Part shown: positions 8,932 through 17,736 of the stretch, one piece after another
Position numbering within the stretch: the first letter of the stretch is position 1
Layout of the letters: every line of letters starts with the position of its first letter
Assembly (NCBI GenBank): GCA_965243255.1
Contig: CBDEUH010000004.1
Coordinates: 2,046,001 to 2,110,000, forward strand
Direction: 5' to 3'
Length of the DNA stretch: 64,000 nucleotides
Origin: Bin87 sp965243255
Lineage (GTDB): Bacteria > Chloroflexota > Dehalococcoidia > Lucifugimonadales > UBA3495
Made by a program: the position numbers and the translations under genes
The notes under the pieces: generated by a model
What the model was told of the DNA's origin: nothing
What the model saw: only the letters and a program-made list of their open reading frames with translations
The model's database searches: none

Positions 8932-9903
8932 ATGGCAGTACGAGTCCTGGACGTTCATGCTCATATCACACCGGCCAGCGCCCTGCGGGCCATGCAGAGC
9001 GGAGACAACTGGTTCGGAATCAGCGCTCCCGCCCTCTACAACCAGCACCGCTACAACCCGCGCACCTTCTGGACGCCGGAGCAGCGGATCGCCGATATGC
9101 AGTCCCTCGGCGTGGACTTGCACGTCCTGTCCAGCAACGCCAGCCTCTACTTTTACGACCTGGACACCGACCAGACCATGGCCATGCACCGGGAGTGCAA
9201 CGACTACGTCGCCCAACTCAGCCAGGAGTACCCCGACCGGTTCGCCGGCCTGGCCCACCTGCCCATGCAGGACGTTGGCGGCGCCATTGAGGAACTCACC
9301 CGCGCCGTGGAGCAGCTGGGACTGAAAGGCGCCATGATCGGCGACCAGGTCAACGGGCGCACGTTTGACGATCCTTACTTCAACCCGCTGTGGGCCACTG
9401 CGGAGCGTCTCGGCGCCATGTTCCTCATCCACCAGGGCGGCGACACGGTGATTTCTTCCCGGCTGGACCGCTACCATCTGCCCAACACCATCGGCAATCT
9501 GGCCGACCGGGCCGTAACGTTCGCCGCTTTCGTATTCGGCGGCGTGATGGACCGCTACCCCGACCTCAAAATCTGCCTCTGCCACGGCGGCGGCTACGCC
9601 TGCTACGGCATCGGACGCATGGACCGGGGCTGGCAGGTTCGCCCCGAGGCCCGCGTGAACATCGACCAGCCGCCCAGCGCGTACCTCAATCGCTTTTACT
9701 ACGACTGCCTCACCCACAGCGAGGAGGGTCTGCGCATGCTCATCGACATGGTCGGCATTGACCAGGTCGTCTTCGGCACCGACTGGCCCTTCGATATGTG
9801 CGCCGACTGGCCGGTGTCCTGGCTGCTCGGCCTGGAAAGCCTTTCCCGGGACGAAAAAGACGCCATCCTCTTCGCCAACCTCGAACGCCTCCTCAACATC
9901 TAA
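8932..9903 (+). CDS. Amidohydrolase 2 family metal-dependent hydrolase/decarboxylase
   Basis: The 323-residue TIM-barrel protein resembles ACMSD-type amidohydrolase-2 enzymes. It begins with the metal-binding HxH of DVHAHIT, has a metal or proton-shuttle His in FLIHQGG, a third in LCHGGGYACYG, and the late Asp in FGTDWPFDM. Members decarboxylate or hydrolyse aromatic-ring cleavage products and related acids in the cytoplasm. The substrate cannot be inferred. The ATG at 8932 has GAGGAGA upstream. The VOC gene follows 27 bases later in the same direction, suggesting a two-step aromatic or ring-fission pathway. Confidence 0.88.
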   Translation: MAVRVLDVHAHITPASALRAMQSGDNWFGISAPALYNQHRYNPRTFWTPEQRIADMQSLGVDLHVLSSNASLYFYDLDTDQTMAMHRECNDYVAQLSQEYPDRFAGLAHLPMQDVGGAIEELTRAVEQLGLKGAMIGDQVNGRTFDDPYFNPLWATAERLGAMFLIHQGGDTVISSRLDRYHLPNTIGNLADRAVTFAAFVFGGVMDRYPDLKICLCHGGGYACYGIGRMDRGWQVRPEARVNIDQPPSAYLNRFYYDCLTHSEEGLRMLIDMVGIDQVVFGTDWPFDMCADWPVSWLLGLESLSRDEKDAILFANLERLLNI

Positions 9904-9930
9904 CCCACCCCAAACCGGAGGGAAAACCCC

Positions 9931-10326
9931 ATGGGACTCATCGCCGACAACATCCGCCTCAAGGCCATCAACCACATCACGTACAACGTCCGGGACAAGG
10001 ACATCGCCCTCAAGTGGTATCAGGAAGTGCTGGGCGTGATGCAGATTCCCAAGATGGTGGACAACGACAACCTCTATTGGCTGCAGCTGCCCAGTGGCGC
10101 TATGGTGCACATCATCGAAAACCCCGACGCCCCCTCGGCCCCGTCCCATCACACCGCCTTTGAGGTGGACGACATCTCGGCCGCCCGGGACGAACTGCAG
10201 AACATTGGCGTGGAATGCACCGACATCCAGACCCGGCACGACGGGCAGCAGGCCTTCTACTTCCACGACCCCGACCACAACCGCCTGGAAATCTGCACCA
10301 AGTCCGGCTTCGGGGTGCTGGTCTAA
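9931..10326 (+). CDS. VOC-superfamily (glyoxalase/dioxygenase-like) protein
   Basis: The 131-residue protein has two beta-alpha-beta-beta-beta modules typical of the vicinal oxygen chelate fold. Likely metal ligands are His in AINHITYNV, His in SHHTAFEVDD and Glu in HNRLEICTK. The FHDPDHNRLEI ending is a hallmark of the family. Possible roles include isomerase, ring-cleaving dioxygenase or epimerase. A GGAGGG Shine-Dalgarno lies upstream of the ATG. It is co-oriented with and close to the amidohydrolase gene, which suggests a shared pathway. Confidence 0.88.
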   Translation: MGLIADNIRLKAINHITYNVRDKDIALKWYQEVLGVMQIPKMVDNDNLYWLQLPSGAMVHIIENPDAPSAPSHHTAFEVDDISAARDELQNIGVECTDIQTRHDGQQAFYFHDPDHNRLEICTKSGFGVLV

Positions 10327-10330
10327 CCCC

Positions 10331-10645
10331 CTACGGCCGGCCCATGGAATACCGGTTCAGTATCCCCAGGTAGGCCCGCTGGCCCTCAACCGCAATCGCC
10401 GTCCGGTCGGCCAGGTACTCCGCCCAAACCGATTGCGACAACGCCGTGGCCTTGCCCGAGGGCGAATAGGGGTTGGCCGGGTCCAGCCCGGCAAACCCCT
10501 GCATTCGCGCGCCGATGGACTTCGCGCTGCGCTCCAGGGCGGACGCCAACGCCAGCACTTCGCGGCTGTCGTGCGCCACCTTGCCCCGGTAGAGGTGCAG
10601 CACCGCCAGGTCTTCCAGGCGGGTCCATTTGCGCCCTGCCGGCAT
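10331..10645 (-). CDS. Stand-alone N-terminal putative DNA-binding domain of HNH-nuclease type
   Basis: The 104-residue protein begins with a helical segment of form W-T-x-L-E-D-L-A-V-L-x-L-Y. It continues with EVLALASALERSAKSIGARMQGFAGLDP. This pattern (aliphatic helix, then a turn S-x-x-S-I/V-x-x-R/K-M-x-x-F-A-x-L-D-P) is like the region preceding the HNH nuclease module in many restriction-type endonucleases. No nuclease residues follow. It starts 8 bases after the GMC oxidoreductase stop, with AAGGAAGG just upstream. The similarity is from memory and should be treated as a hypothesis; role unknown. Confidence 0.55.
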   Translation of the reverse strand: MPAGRKWTRLEDLAVLHLYRGKVAHDSREVLALASALERSAKSIGARMQGFAGLDPANPYSPSGKATALSQSVWAEYLADRTAIAVEGQRAYLGILNRYSMGRP

Positions 10646-10652
10646 CGCGCCG

Positions 10653-12203
10653 TTACCGGCCTTCCTTGATGAACTCGGCGACCCGCTCGCCGATGGTCAT
10701 GGACGTTACGTTGGTGTTGGCGCGGATGCAGTCGGGCATCACGCTGGCGTCGGCGACGCGCAGGTTGCTAACGCCCTTGACGTGTCCGTACTGGTCCACC
10801 ACCGCCATGGGGTCGCTGTCCGGCCCCATCTTGCAGGTGCCAGATATGTGCTGCGACGTGGTAACTTCCCGGGCGACCCAGGCGTCCAGGGCCTCGTCGC
10901 TGACCAACGCGTCCGCTGGTGGCTCAATGCACTCCTGGATAAGCGCCTCGAACTGAGGGTGCTCCGCCAGCTGCATGCACAGGCGCACCGAATCCCGCAG
11001 CCGCACCCGGTCCGACTCCTCCTTCAGGTAGTTGTAGTCCAGGAAGGGCTGCTGGTAGGGGTCGGTGGACTGCAAGCGCATCTGTCCCGCTCCGGCCGCC
11101 AGCTGGATGCCGGTGCTCATGCGGATGCCCAACGGCACCATGCGGTCTCCGCCCCGGTTGATGCGCTCGGTGGCAAAGGACTGCATGCTGATCTTCATGT
11201 CGTTGCGCAGGTCGGAGCCGTCGGCGGTGTAGCGCAGGCACAGCTGCGAGCGCGGCGCCAGGCCGTCCAGCTCAACCTCGGGCTTGGTGCGCCAGGTGCA
11301 CCAGACGGTGGGATGGTCGCGCAGGTTCTGGCCGACGCCCGGCGAGTCGTGCACCACCGGAATCCCCATCTCCCGCAGGTGTTCCGCCGGCCCGATGCCT
11401 GACAGCATCAGGATGTGGGGCGAGCCAATGGCACCGCTGCTCAGGACAATCTCGTCACCCTCGGCCACGAAGGTCTCGCCGCCCGATTCCAGCTGCACGC
11501 CGGTGGCCCGGTCGCCGTCGAACAGGATGCGATGCACGTGGCAGTTGGCCTTGATGGTCAGGTTCAGCCGGTGCCGCGACTCGGACAGGTAGCCCAGGTT
11601 GGTGCTCATGCGGATGCCGTTGGGGTTGTTGAATGGCGTCGGCCCCACGCCGTAGGAATCGGGATGGTTGTGGTCCCAGGTTTCCGGGTAGCCAGCGGCC
11701 ACACACGCCGCGTTGAAGGCGTTCTGCGCTGGCAGCCACGACTCCCGGGCGAAACGGTGCATCACGATGGGGCCCTCGCCGCCGTGGAAGTCGTCGTTGC
11801 CGTAGTCGGTATCGGTCTCGATGCGTCGGAAAATGGGCAGCAGCTTGGTGTACGACCACTCATCGTTGCCCTCGGCGGCCCAGCCGTCGTAGTCTTCCGG
11901 CACGCCACGCAGGAACACCTGCCCGTTGATGGCGCTGGAGCCGCCGGTTACCTTGCCCCGGGGCACCATGATCTCCGGCGAAGTGTCCGTGCCCTTGCCC
12001 ACAAACTGCCAGTTGTGGTCGCTGACCATGATGTCAATCTCGGTGTTGTAACCGAACTTGACCTCTTCCGGCAGATGTTCAAACTCAGGATAGTCCGGCC
12101 CGGCCTCAATCAGCAGCACGTGCTTGCTGTGGTCTTCGGTCAGCCGGCTGGCGATAATGGAGCCGGCCGAACCGGCCCCGATGACGATATAATCGTACTT
12201 CAT
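10653..12203 (-). CDS. GMC-family FAD oxidoreductase (paralogue 1)
   Basis: This 516-residue flavoenzyme starts with the FAD-binding Rossmann motif DYIVIGAGSAGSIIASRL and the E of LLIEAGPDYP. It has the GMC signature around PRGKVTGGSSAINGQVFLRG. The C-terminal active-site region has His in TSQHISGTCKMG and Asn in RANTNVTSMTIGERV. Enzymes of this class (choline or alcohol dehydrogenase-like) oxidise primary alcohols in the cytoplasm. GAGGAG lies upstream of the ATG. The second copy at 45368-46921 is colinear. Substrate is unknown. Confidence 0.9.
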   Translation of the reverse strand: MKYDYIVIGAGSAGSIIASRLTEDHSKHVLLIEAGPDYPEFEHLPEEVKFGYNTEIDIMVSDHNWQFVGKGTDTSPEIMVPRGKVTGGSSAINGQVFLRGVPEDYDGWAAEGNDEWSYTKLLPIFRRIETDTDYGNDDFHGGEGPIVMHRFARESWLPAQNAFNAACVAAGYPETWDHNHPDSYGVGPTPFNNPNGIRMSTNLGYLSESRHRLNLTIKANCHVHRILFDGDRATGVQLESGGETFVAEGDEIVLSSGAIGSPHILMLSGIGPAEHLREMGIPVVHDSPGVGQNLRDHPTVWCTWRTKPEVELDGLAPRSQLCLRYTADGSDLRNDMKISMQSFATERINRGGDRMVPLGIRMSTGIQLAAGAGQMRLQSTDPYQQPFLDYNYLKEESDRVRLRDSVRLCMQLAEHPQFEALIQECIEPPADALVSDEALDAWVAREVTTSQHISGTCKMGPDSDPMAVVDQYGHVKGVSNLRVADASVMPDCIRANTNVTSMTIGERVAEFIKEGR

Positions 12204-12364
12204 TAGGATGCGCTCCTCGCCCCGCCGGGTCGGGCGCGCTGGGCTAACCTTCCGGCGGCGTTGATTCAGCCGTCATAATATACGGGGCGCAGTAACGGCG
12301 CAAGCGCACCGTTGACCAGGCGCCGATATACTCATGCACTGCGTGGACGAGCCAAGGAGGCCCA

Positions 12365-12619
12365 ATGCGGAAAGTTGGCAAAGCCGTCGGCGTCTTGCTC
12401 GTTTACGCAATATGCTGGGTGGCGTCATTGGCGGTGATGCTGGTCGGCGGGTATATCGTCGCCGTTGGCACGCCATGCCTCTGCGCCGATGTGAACGGTT
12501 TCCTGCTGGGCGGCGGCCTGGTCATCATCGTGTGCGGCGCCGCGATGCTGCTCTGGTCGCGAGATATAGCCCGCCTACTCATCAATAGGGTGGGCCACCT
12601 GGCGGGCCGGGGAACCTAG
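12365..12619 (+). CDS. Small two-helix membrane protein
   Basis: The 84-residue protein has a short basic N-terminus and two membrane helices (about residues 8-33 and 45-63). They are joined by a short loop with two cysteines (PCLCAD), and a basic tail follows. A clean AGGAGG-type site 5 bases upstream of the ATG at 12365 supports translation. No family is recognised. It stands alone between the divergent GMC gene and the convergent ABC permease gene. Confidence 0.6.
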   Translation: MRKVGKAVGVLLVYAICWVASLAVMLVGGYIVAVGTPCLCADVNGFLLGGGLVIIVCGAAMLLWSRDIARLLINRVGHLAGRGT

Positions 12620-12661
12620 GGGCCCGGGCGCGGTTGGGACCCTGCTTGCCTTCCGGTTGAA

Positions 12662-13564
12662 CTAAAGCTGTCGCAGCCTGGGGTCCAAACGGTCCCGGAG
12701 CCAGTCTCCAAACAGGTTGAAGGCGGTAACGACCATAGTTATCGCGATACCGGGGATGATGGAGATCCACCAGGCGGTAGCGACTTTGGCCCGTCCATCG
12801 GCGACCATCTGCCCCCAGGAGGGCGTTGGCGGCGGGATGCCCGCACCCAGGAAGCTGAGGGAGGCTTCGGTCAGAATCACCAGCCCGACGTGCAGGGTCA
12901 ACATCACCATGAAGGAGTTGAACACATTGGGCATGATGTGAATGAACATGATGCGAAGGTCGGAACAGCCGTGAACGCGGGCCAGTTCCACATAGTCGCT
13001 GGTTTTGAGTCCCAGCACCTCGCCCCTGGTTACTCGGGCAAACCTGGCCCATAGAATGAGGGTTACGGCCAGGACCACCGTTTGCAAGCCCTGGCCCATG
13101 GTGACGGCCAGCAATAAGGCAAAGAGGATAGTGGGGAAGGCAAGGGTGGCATCGACGGCCCGCATGATAAGGGTGTCCGTTTTGCCGCCGGCATAACCGG
13201 AAAGCAGCCCCAGGACGCCGCCGATGGCGCCGCCGGCCAGGAGGGCAGCGAAGGCAACGATGAGGCTGACCCGGGCGCCATAAATCAGCCGGCTGAGAAT
13301 ATCCCGGCCCAGAATATCGGTGCCCAGCAGGTGCTCAGGCGTGCCACGTTCCTGCCAGGCCGGAGGGCGGAGTTTGTCGCGCAGCGACTGCTTGGTGGGC
13401 GAGTGAGGGGCAATCAACGGGGCGAAGAGCGCCGCGAACACGATGAGCAAGATGATGATCAGCGGAATCCAGGGCAGCTGCTTGAGCTCATGCCTCAACT
13501 GCCCCTGTCGCTCGGTGGACAGGCGCGGCATCGGCAGGCTGATATTCATACGGCCGCCAACCAT
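12662..13564 (-). CDS. DppC-type ABC peptide transporter permease (importer 1)
   Basis: The 300-residue inner-membrane protein has a DppC/OppC layout. An N-terminal helix (about residues 31-50) precedes the GTDILGRDILSRLIYGAR segment that introduces the BPD transporter domain. The EAA-like cytoplasmic loop is at about residues 180-215, and the last helix ends in NLFGDWLRDRLDPRLR. It pairs with the DppB-like subunit encoded 7 bases upstream. The ATG at 13564 is supported by AGGAGA. No ATPase genes are in the cluster, so the nucleotide-binding subunits must come from elsewhere. Confidence 0.92.
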   Translation of the reverse strand: MVGGRMNISLPMPRLSTERQGQLRHELKQLPWIPLIIILLIVFAALFAPLIAPHSPTKQSLRDKLRPPAWQERGTPEHLLGTDILGRDILSRLIYGARVSLIVAFAALLAGGAIGGVLGLLSGYAGGKTDTLIMRAVDATLAFPTILFALLLAVTMGQGLQTVVLAVTLILWARFARVTRGEVLGLKTSDYVELARVHGCSDLRIMFIHIMPNVFNSFMVMLTLHVGLVILTEASLSFLGAGIPPPTPSWGQMVADGRAKVATAWWISIIPGIAITMVVTAFNLFGDWLRDRLDPRLRQL

Positions 13565-13571
13565 TTCTCTC

Positions 13572-14489
13572 CTAGTCGTACCGTATCCTGGGATTCAGGT
13601 AGGCATAGAGTATATCAACCACGAGATTCACGCCCAGGATGATCACCGCATCCAGCAGTATCACGGCCTGGAGCAGGGGGAAATCCCGCTGCGCCACTGC
13701 GTCGATGGTAAGGCGGCCAATGCCAGGCCAGGCAAATACCGTCTCGGTTACGATGGCGCCGGTGACGAATCCGCCCACAAAAACGCCAAACAGCGTAAGC
13801 ACCGGGATCAGCGCGTTGCGCAGGCAGTGCTTCCAGAATATCTTCCACTCCTGCAACCCCTTGATGCGGGCCAGCTTGACGTACTCGGTATCCAGCACTT
13901 CCAGCATACTGGAGCGGATCAGCCGCATCATACCCGCGATGGAAAAAGTGCCCAACGTGAATGCGGGCAGGATGTAATGGGTAGGCCCGCCCATGCGGCC
14001 GGGGGGCAAAATATCCAGCCAGACGCTGAAGATATAGATGCAAACGATAGCAATCCAAAAGTTGGGAGTGGCCACTCCGAACACGCCAATGGCGCCGGCC
14101 ACCTGGTCGATCCATCGGCCCCGGTTGACAGCTGCCACTACTCCCAAGGGAATGGCGACGCCAACCGCAATGGCCATAGACAAGGGCAGCAACTTGAGGG
14201 TATTGGGCAGCCGTTCAAAGAAAAGCTCGGCTGCCGGCTTCTTATAGACGAGTGAATCGCCGAAGTCGCCGCGGACGATTCCAGTGAGAAACACGAAGAG
14301 CTGGACGTGGTACGGCCGATCGAGCCCCAGGTTCCTCTCGATGAATTGGCGCTCTTCCTCGGTGGCGTCTTCGGGCACCATGAGGTCCGCCGGATTTCCG
14401 GTTGCCCGGGCCAGGGCGAACACGATCAGTGCGACGATGAAAAGCAGGACGATGCCCTGCAAAAGCCGGTTGAGGATGTATTTCTGCAA
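13572..14489 (-). CDS. DppB-type ABC peptide transporter permease (importer 1)
   Basis: The 305-residue protein has the DppB start (QKYILNRLLQGIVLLFIVALIVF), the large periplasmic loop with RNLGLDRPYHVQ, and the final YLNPRIRYD ending. Six membrane helices are visible. The start codon is a TTG at 14489 with GAGG upstream; no in-frame ATG restores the family N-terminus. It lies between the binding-protein gene and the dppC-like gene and forms the membrane channel with DppC. Dipeptides or oligopeptides are the default substrates, but other family 5 substrates are possible. Confidence 0.9.
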   Translation of the reverse strand: MQKYILNRLLQGIVLLFIVALIVFALARATGNPADLMVPEDATEEERQFIERNLGLDRPYHVQLFVFLTGIVRGDFGDSLVYKKPAAELFFERLPNTLKLLPLSMAIAVGVAIPLGVVAAVNRGRWIDQVAGAIGVFGVATPNFWIAIVCIYIFSVWLDILPPGRMGGPTHYILPAFTLGTFSIAGMMRLIRSSMLEVLDTEYVKLARIKGLQEWKIFWKHCLRNALIPVLTLFGVFVGGFVTGAIVTETVFAWPGIGRLTIDAVAQRDFPLLQAVILLDAVIILGVNLVVDILYAYLNPRIRYD

Positions 14490-14569
14490 ATCCCCGACCT
14501 CAAGGACTGGTTCGCGTCAGGTGGTTCACTCGGTTCCCGACGCGACCGAGAAGATTGGGTGAAGTTGAT

Positions 14570-14599
14570 TTCGGTGTTCGGGGCGCCCCGAACACCGAA
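14570..14599 (-). other. Perfect 30-bp intercistronic palindrome
   Basis: Two 15-base arms (TTCGGTGTTCGGGGC and its exact complement) meet with no spacer, about 30 bases downstream of the binding-protein stop and 80 bases upstream of the permease start. No U-tract follows on the minus strand. An RNA hairpin here could protect the 3' end of the binding-protein message or attenuate read-through into the permease genes. Confidence 0.6.
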
Positions 14600-14630
14600 T
14601 TAATCCCGCGGCGAATGGGATCCCAGCCGA

Positions 14631-16490
14631 CTACTGCCAGGGATTGCCCTCGGCATGGGGTATGCGATGGAACACATCGCCCAGTTCCCCGCGTCCGTAG
14701 ATGCCCTGCCAGCGGCCCACGGTTTCCGGATTGGAGGCGTAGAGGCTGACGCCCTGGACGATGGGGACGCCGATCCACTGGTCGGCGATCAGCTGGATGA
14801 TGGCGTTGGTGGCGTCGGCGCGCTTGTCGTCATCCCGCTCGGAAATGGCGATCTCGTGGAGCGCGAGATATTCCTCCGCCAGGGCCGTCATGTGATTGCG
14901 ATCACCAAAGGCATAGTGGCCCTGGTCCGGATGGAAGGTGGTCGCATAGCGAGGCACGGGTAGGGGCCGTCCGGCGTTGCGGAAGATGCTGACGGCGCCG
15001 TTGAAGCCCTCGCCCCATTCATCATGGCCCGGCGCTCGTGTCATCGGACTGAACACGCCGCCCTCGATGATCTTCAGGTCGGTCTTGATGCCGATCTCTT
15101 CCCAGAAACCGGTGACGGCCTGGCTGAGGTCGTTCATGTAGGGAGTGCCGGAGAAGTTAGTACTCCAGAAGGTGACTTCGAAGCCATCCGCGTATCCGGC
15201 CTCGGCCAGTAGCGCCCGGGCGCGGTCCGGATCATAGGCCAACGCTTCTTCGCTCCACCTCTGCCAGCGAGGAACGTCCACGTCCACGCTGGTGGGGAAA
15301 GTGGCGAAGGGCATGGAAGGTCGCCCATAGCCGTTCAGGGTGAACTCGATGATGTCATCGCGGTTGATGGCCAGCGACATAGCCTCGCGAACGCGAATAT
15401 CGCCAATGGGCAGGGCCTGAGCTTCGTCGAAGTAGAGACCCCAGAACTGGTAGATGAACATCCCCACGCCCTCGATCACCGTTAGCTGCGCGCCGGCGGC
15501 TTCCACCTCAGGAGCGGACTCCGGCACCAGGTCGATGAGGTCGGCCTGGCCGGTGCGGACCATGGCCAGCTTGGTGCTCTCTTCGGGCACCAGCAGCAAG
15601 CTCAGGTTGGCGAAGTGAGGGACGCCGCGGTGAGACTTGTCGAAAGACTCATACCGGAAATAGTCGCCCACGGAATGCTCGGCGTACATCCAGGGGCCGC
15701 TGCCTACCGGGTTGGCCCGGAAACCCTCGTCGCCCACGGTTTCGATGTATTCCTGGGGCATGATCTGGCCGCCTTGGAACACCGCCCGGGTCAGCAGGCT
15801 CCAGAAGTGCGGCTTGGATCCGTCGGTGTGCATCCGCACGGTAAGATCATCAACGACCTCAATGGCATCCTCGGACGGCTGCCTGAGTTGCCGGTTCAGG
15901 CGGTTGCCGTCACCCACCACGCTTTCCTCGTGGTACATGGTGCGCTCGATGCTGAACTTCACATCGTGCGCGTCCAGCGTTTCACCGTTGTGGAACACCA
16001 GGCCGGGAGCGATATTGAAAGTCCAGCTGCTGCCGTCGGGGTCGATTCCCCATTCCTCTGCCACTCCGGGGCCGACGCCGCCGTACTGGGACTCGTAGTT
16101 GAACCCCAGCAGAGCGTCGTAAATCGGCGCCTGGTACTGGGCATGGCCGGCCCGTGTCTGCAAGATGGGGTCGGTGGTCTGCGCGCCCAGATTTTCGAGG
16201 CTAACGGTCAGCGTGCCGGCAGGTTCGGCTTGCGCCCGCACCACGGACTCTACGGGGGGCACGGCAGTGGCAACCAGGAGGACCTCTTTGATGACCTCCT
16301 TCTCGACCACCACCTCCTTGGGCACCTCTTTCTCGACCACTACTTCCTTGGGTACCTCTTTCTCCACCACCACCTCTTTGACCACTTCCCTCTCGATGAC
16401 TTGCGGCTCAGCGGGAGAAGCGCCACCGCAGGCCACGACCAGCGCCAACGATAACAACAAAGCTCCGGTCCAGAGAATCTTTACTGACAT
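14631..16490 (-). CDS. Family 5 (DppA/OppA-like) substrate-binding lipoprotein, importer 1
   Basis: The 619-residue product has a signal peptide ending in a lipobox (LVVAC, Cys21) and then three tandem KEVVVEKEVP decapeptides (residues 38-67) as a membrane-proximal linker. A full SBP_bac_5 domain follows (for example PGLVFHNGETLDAHDVKFSIERTM and the later REAMSLAINRDDIIEFTLNGYG). It should deliver peptides or other oligomers to the DppBC channel. The ATG at 16490 is preceded by AAGGTAGGTGG; the in-frame codon at 16514 is less likely. Lys/Glu/Val linkers of this kind are common in Chloroflexota lipoproteins, which supports the taxonomic guess. Confidence 0.92.
   Translation of the reverse strand: MSVKILWTGALLLSLALVVACGGASPAEPQVIEREVVKEVVVEKEVPKEVVVEKEVPKEVVVEKEVIKEVLLVATAVPPVESVVRAQAEPAGTLTVSLENLGAQTTDPILQTRAGHAQYQAPIYDALLGFNYESQYGGVGPGVAEEWGIDPDGSSWTFNIAPGLVFHNGETLDAHDVKFSIERTMYHEESVVGDGNRLNRQLRQPSEDAIEVVDDLTVRMHTDGSKPHFWSLLTRAVFQGGQIMPQEYIETVGDEGFRANPVGSGPWMYAEHSVGDYFRYESFDKSHRGVPHFANLSLLLVPEESTKLAMVRTGQADLIDLVPESAPEVEAAGAQLTVIEGVGMFIYQFWGLYFDEAQALPIGDIRVREAMSLAINRDDIIEFTLNGYGRPSMPFATFPTSVDVDVPRWQRWSEEALAYDPDRARALLAEAGYADGFEVTFWSTNFSGTPYMNDLSQAVTGFWEEIGIKTDLKIIEGGVFSPMTRAPGHDEWGEGFNGAVSIFRNAGRPLPVPRYATTFHPDQGHYAFGDRNHMTALAEEYLALHEIAISERDDDKRADATNAIIQLIADQWIGVPIVQGVSLYASNPETVGRWQGIYGRGELGDVFHRIPHAEGNPWQ
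16290..16379 (-). repeat. Three 30-bp tandem units encoding the KEVVVEKEVP linker
   Basis: Three consecutive decapeptide units, two ending in Pro and the last in Ile, sit directly after the lipidated N-terminus of the binding protein. The alternating charge and Val pattern suggests an extended strand or coiled linker keeping the binding domain off the membrane. Confidence 0.85.
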
Positions 16491-16617
16491 TCGCCACCTA
16501 CCTTGTAGCCTCAAATGCCCTACTATGGGCGCATTGGCGGCTCATATTACCTTTGAGGATGGAGCCAGTCAACCGTATTCGTAATCATCGTCAATGTTAA
16601 CGCACTTTTAACTTCAG

Positions 16618-16653
16618 CACCCGTCGCTCCGCCTGGTTACGGAGCGACGGGTG
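16618..16653 (-). terminator. 14-bp perfect hairpin downstream of glutamine synthetase
   Basis: Arms CACCCGTCGCTCCG (16618-16631) and its exact complement (16640-16653) enclose an 8-base loop. The hairpin begins 28 bases after the glnII stop. There is no clear U-tract on either side, so it could be a weak or factor-dependent terminator or an mRNA-stabilising end. Confidence 0.55.
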
Positions 16654-16681
16654 TGGAAAGCGAGCAACTGCGGCGGGGGCT

Positions 16682-17704
16682 TCAGGCCGAAGCCGCGCCT
16701 CCCACGGTTTCGATGATCAGCCGGGTTACCGTGTAGGGGTCGCAGTTGGCATTGGGACGCCGGTCTTCGATGTAGCCCATGCCGTCCCGGGCCACCTGCC
16801 ACGGAATGCGCACCGACGCGCCCCGGTCCGAAACGCCGTAGCGGAACTCACGGTAGGAGCAGGTCTCGTGGAGCCCGGTCAGCCGCTCTTCGATGCGGTC
16901 GCCGTAGTTGGCGATGTGCAGGTCGTGGCGGGTCTGGAGCGCCTCGGCCGCGGCGACGCAGGCTTCGTAGTTCTCTCGCATCTGGTTGGTGGAGAAGTTG
17001 GTGTGCGCCCCGGCGCCGTTCCAGTCGCCCTTGACCGGCTTGGGATCCAGCGTCGCGCTGATGCCCCGACGCCCGTCAACCGTCTCTACCTCCTCACCAA
17101 TCCGGTACAGGAGCCAGCGCGCCAGCCACAGGTGGTCGCCCACCGCGGGAGCGCCAATCGGCCCGATCTGGAACTCCCACTGGGCCGGCATAACCTCGCC
17201 GTTGATGCCGGCAAATTGCAGCCCGGCATACAAACAGGCGTCCATGTGCTGCTCCACCACGGGCCGCCCGAAAACCTCGTCGGAACCCACGCCGCAATAG
17301 TATCCGCCCTGGGGCGCCGGAAAGCCGTTGTCCGGCCAACCCAGCGGCTTGATGCCGTCAAAGAAGGTGTATTCCTGCTCAATGCCGAACCAGAAATCCA
17401 AGCCGGCGTACTGCTCGGCGGCGGCGGCGCAGGAGGCCCGGGTGTTGGAGGGGTGCGGCGTCATGTCGGTGAGCAGCACTTCACACATCACCAGCTTGTT
17501 GTTCCCCCCGCGTATCGGGTCGGGAACCACCAGCGCGGGGCTGAGCACGCAGTCCGAATTTTCTCCCGGCGCCTGATTGGTGCTGGAGCCGTCGAACCCC
17601 CAGATGGGCGGATCCTCCCCGTCGGGAACGATCTTCGCCTTCGAACGGAGCTTCGCAGTCGGCTGCTGTCCGTCAATCCAAATGTACTCTGCCTTGTAAC
17701 TCAT
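16682..17704 (-). CDS. glnII: Type II (eukaryote-like) glutamine synthetase
   Basis: The 340-residue enzyme joins ammonium to glutamate with ATP. Its length and motifs are those of GSII, not the 450-residue GSI. Seen are GFDGSSTNQAPGENSD, the catalytic FGIEQEYTFFD and NGEVMPAQWEFQIGP, the ATP-site GDWNGAGAHTNFST, and YGVSDRGASVRIP. It starts with ATG at 17704. A TATAAT on the same strand lies 33-38 bases upstream, and a possible two-repeat nitrogen box (GAAAC-n6-TTTAC on the plus strand) lies upstream of that. It would assimilate ammonium brought in by the two Amt proteins encoded at the other end of the window. Confidence 0.93.
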   Translation of the reverse strand: MSYKAEYIWIDGQQPTAKLRSKAKIVPDGEDPPIWGFDGSSTNQAPGENSDCVLSPALVVPDPIRGGNNKLVMCEVLLTDMTPHPSNTRASCAAAAEQYAGLDFWFGIEQEYTFFDGIKPLGWPDNGFPAPQGGYYCGVGSDEVFGRPVVEQHMDACLYAGLQFAGINGEVMPAQWEFQIGPIGAPAVGDHLWLARWLLYRIGEEVETVDGRRGISATLDPKPVKGDWNGAGAHTNFSTNQMRENYEACVAAAEALQTRHDLHIANYGDRIEERLTGLHETCSYREFRYGVSDRGASVRIPWQVARDGMGYIEDRRPNANCDPYTVTRLIIETVGGAASA

Positions 17705-17736
17705 TTAACAAACCTCAAATGCCAGATTGTTCTACG

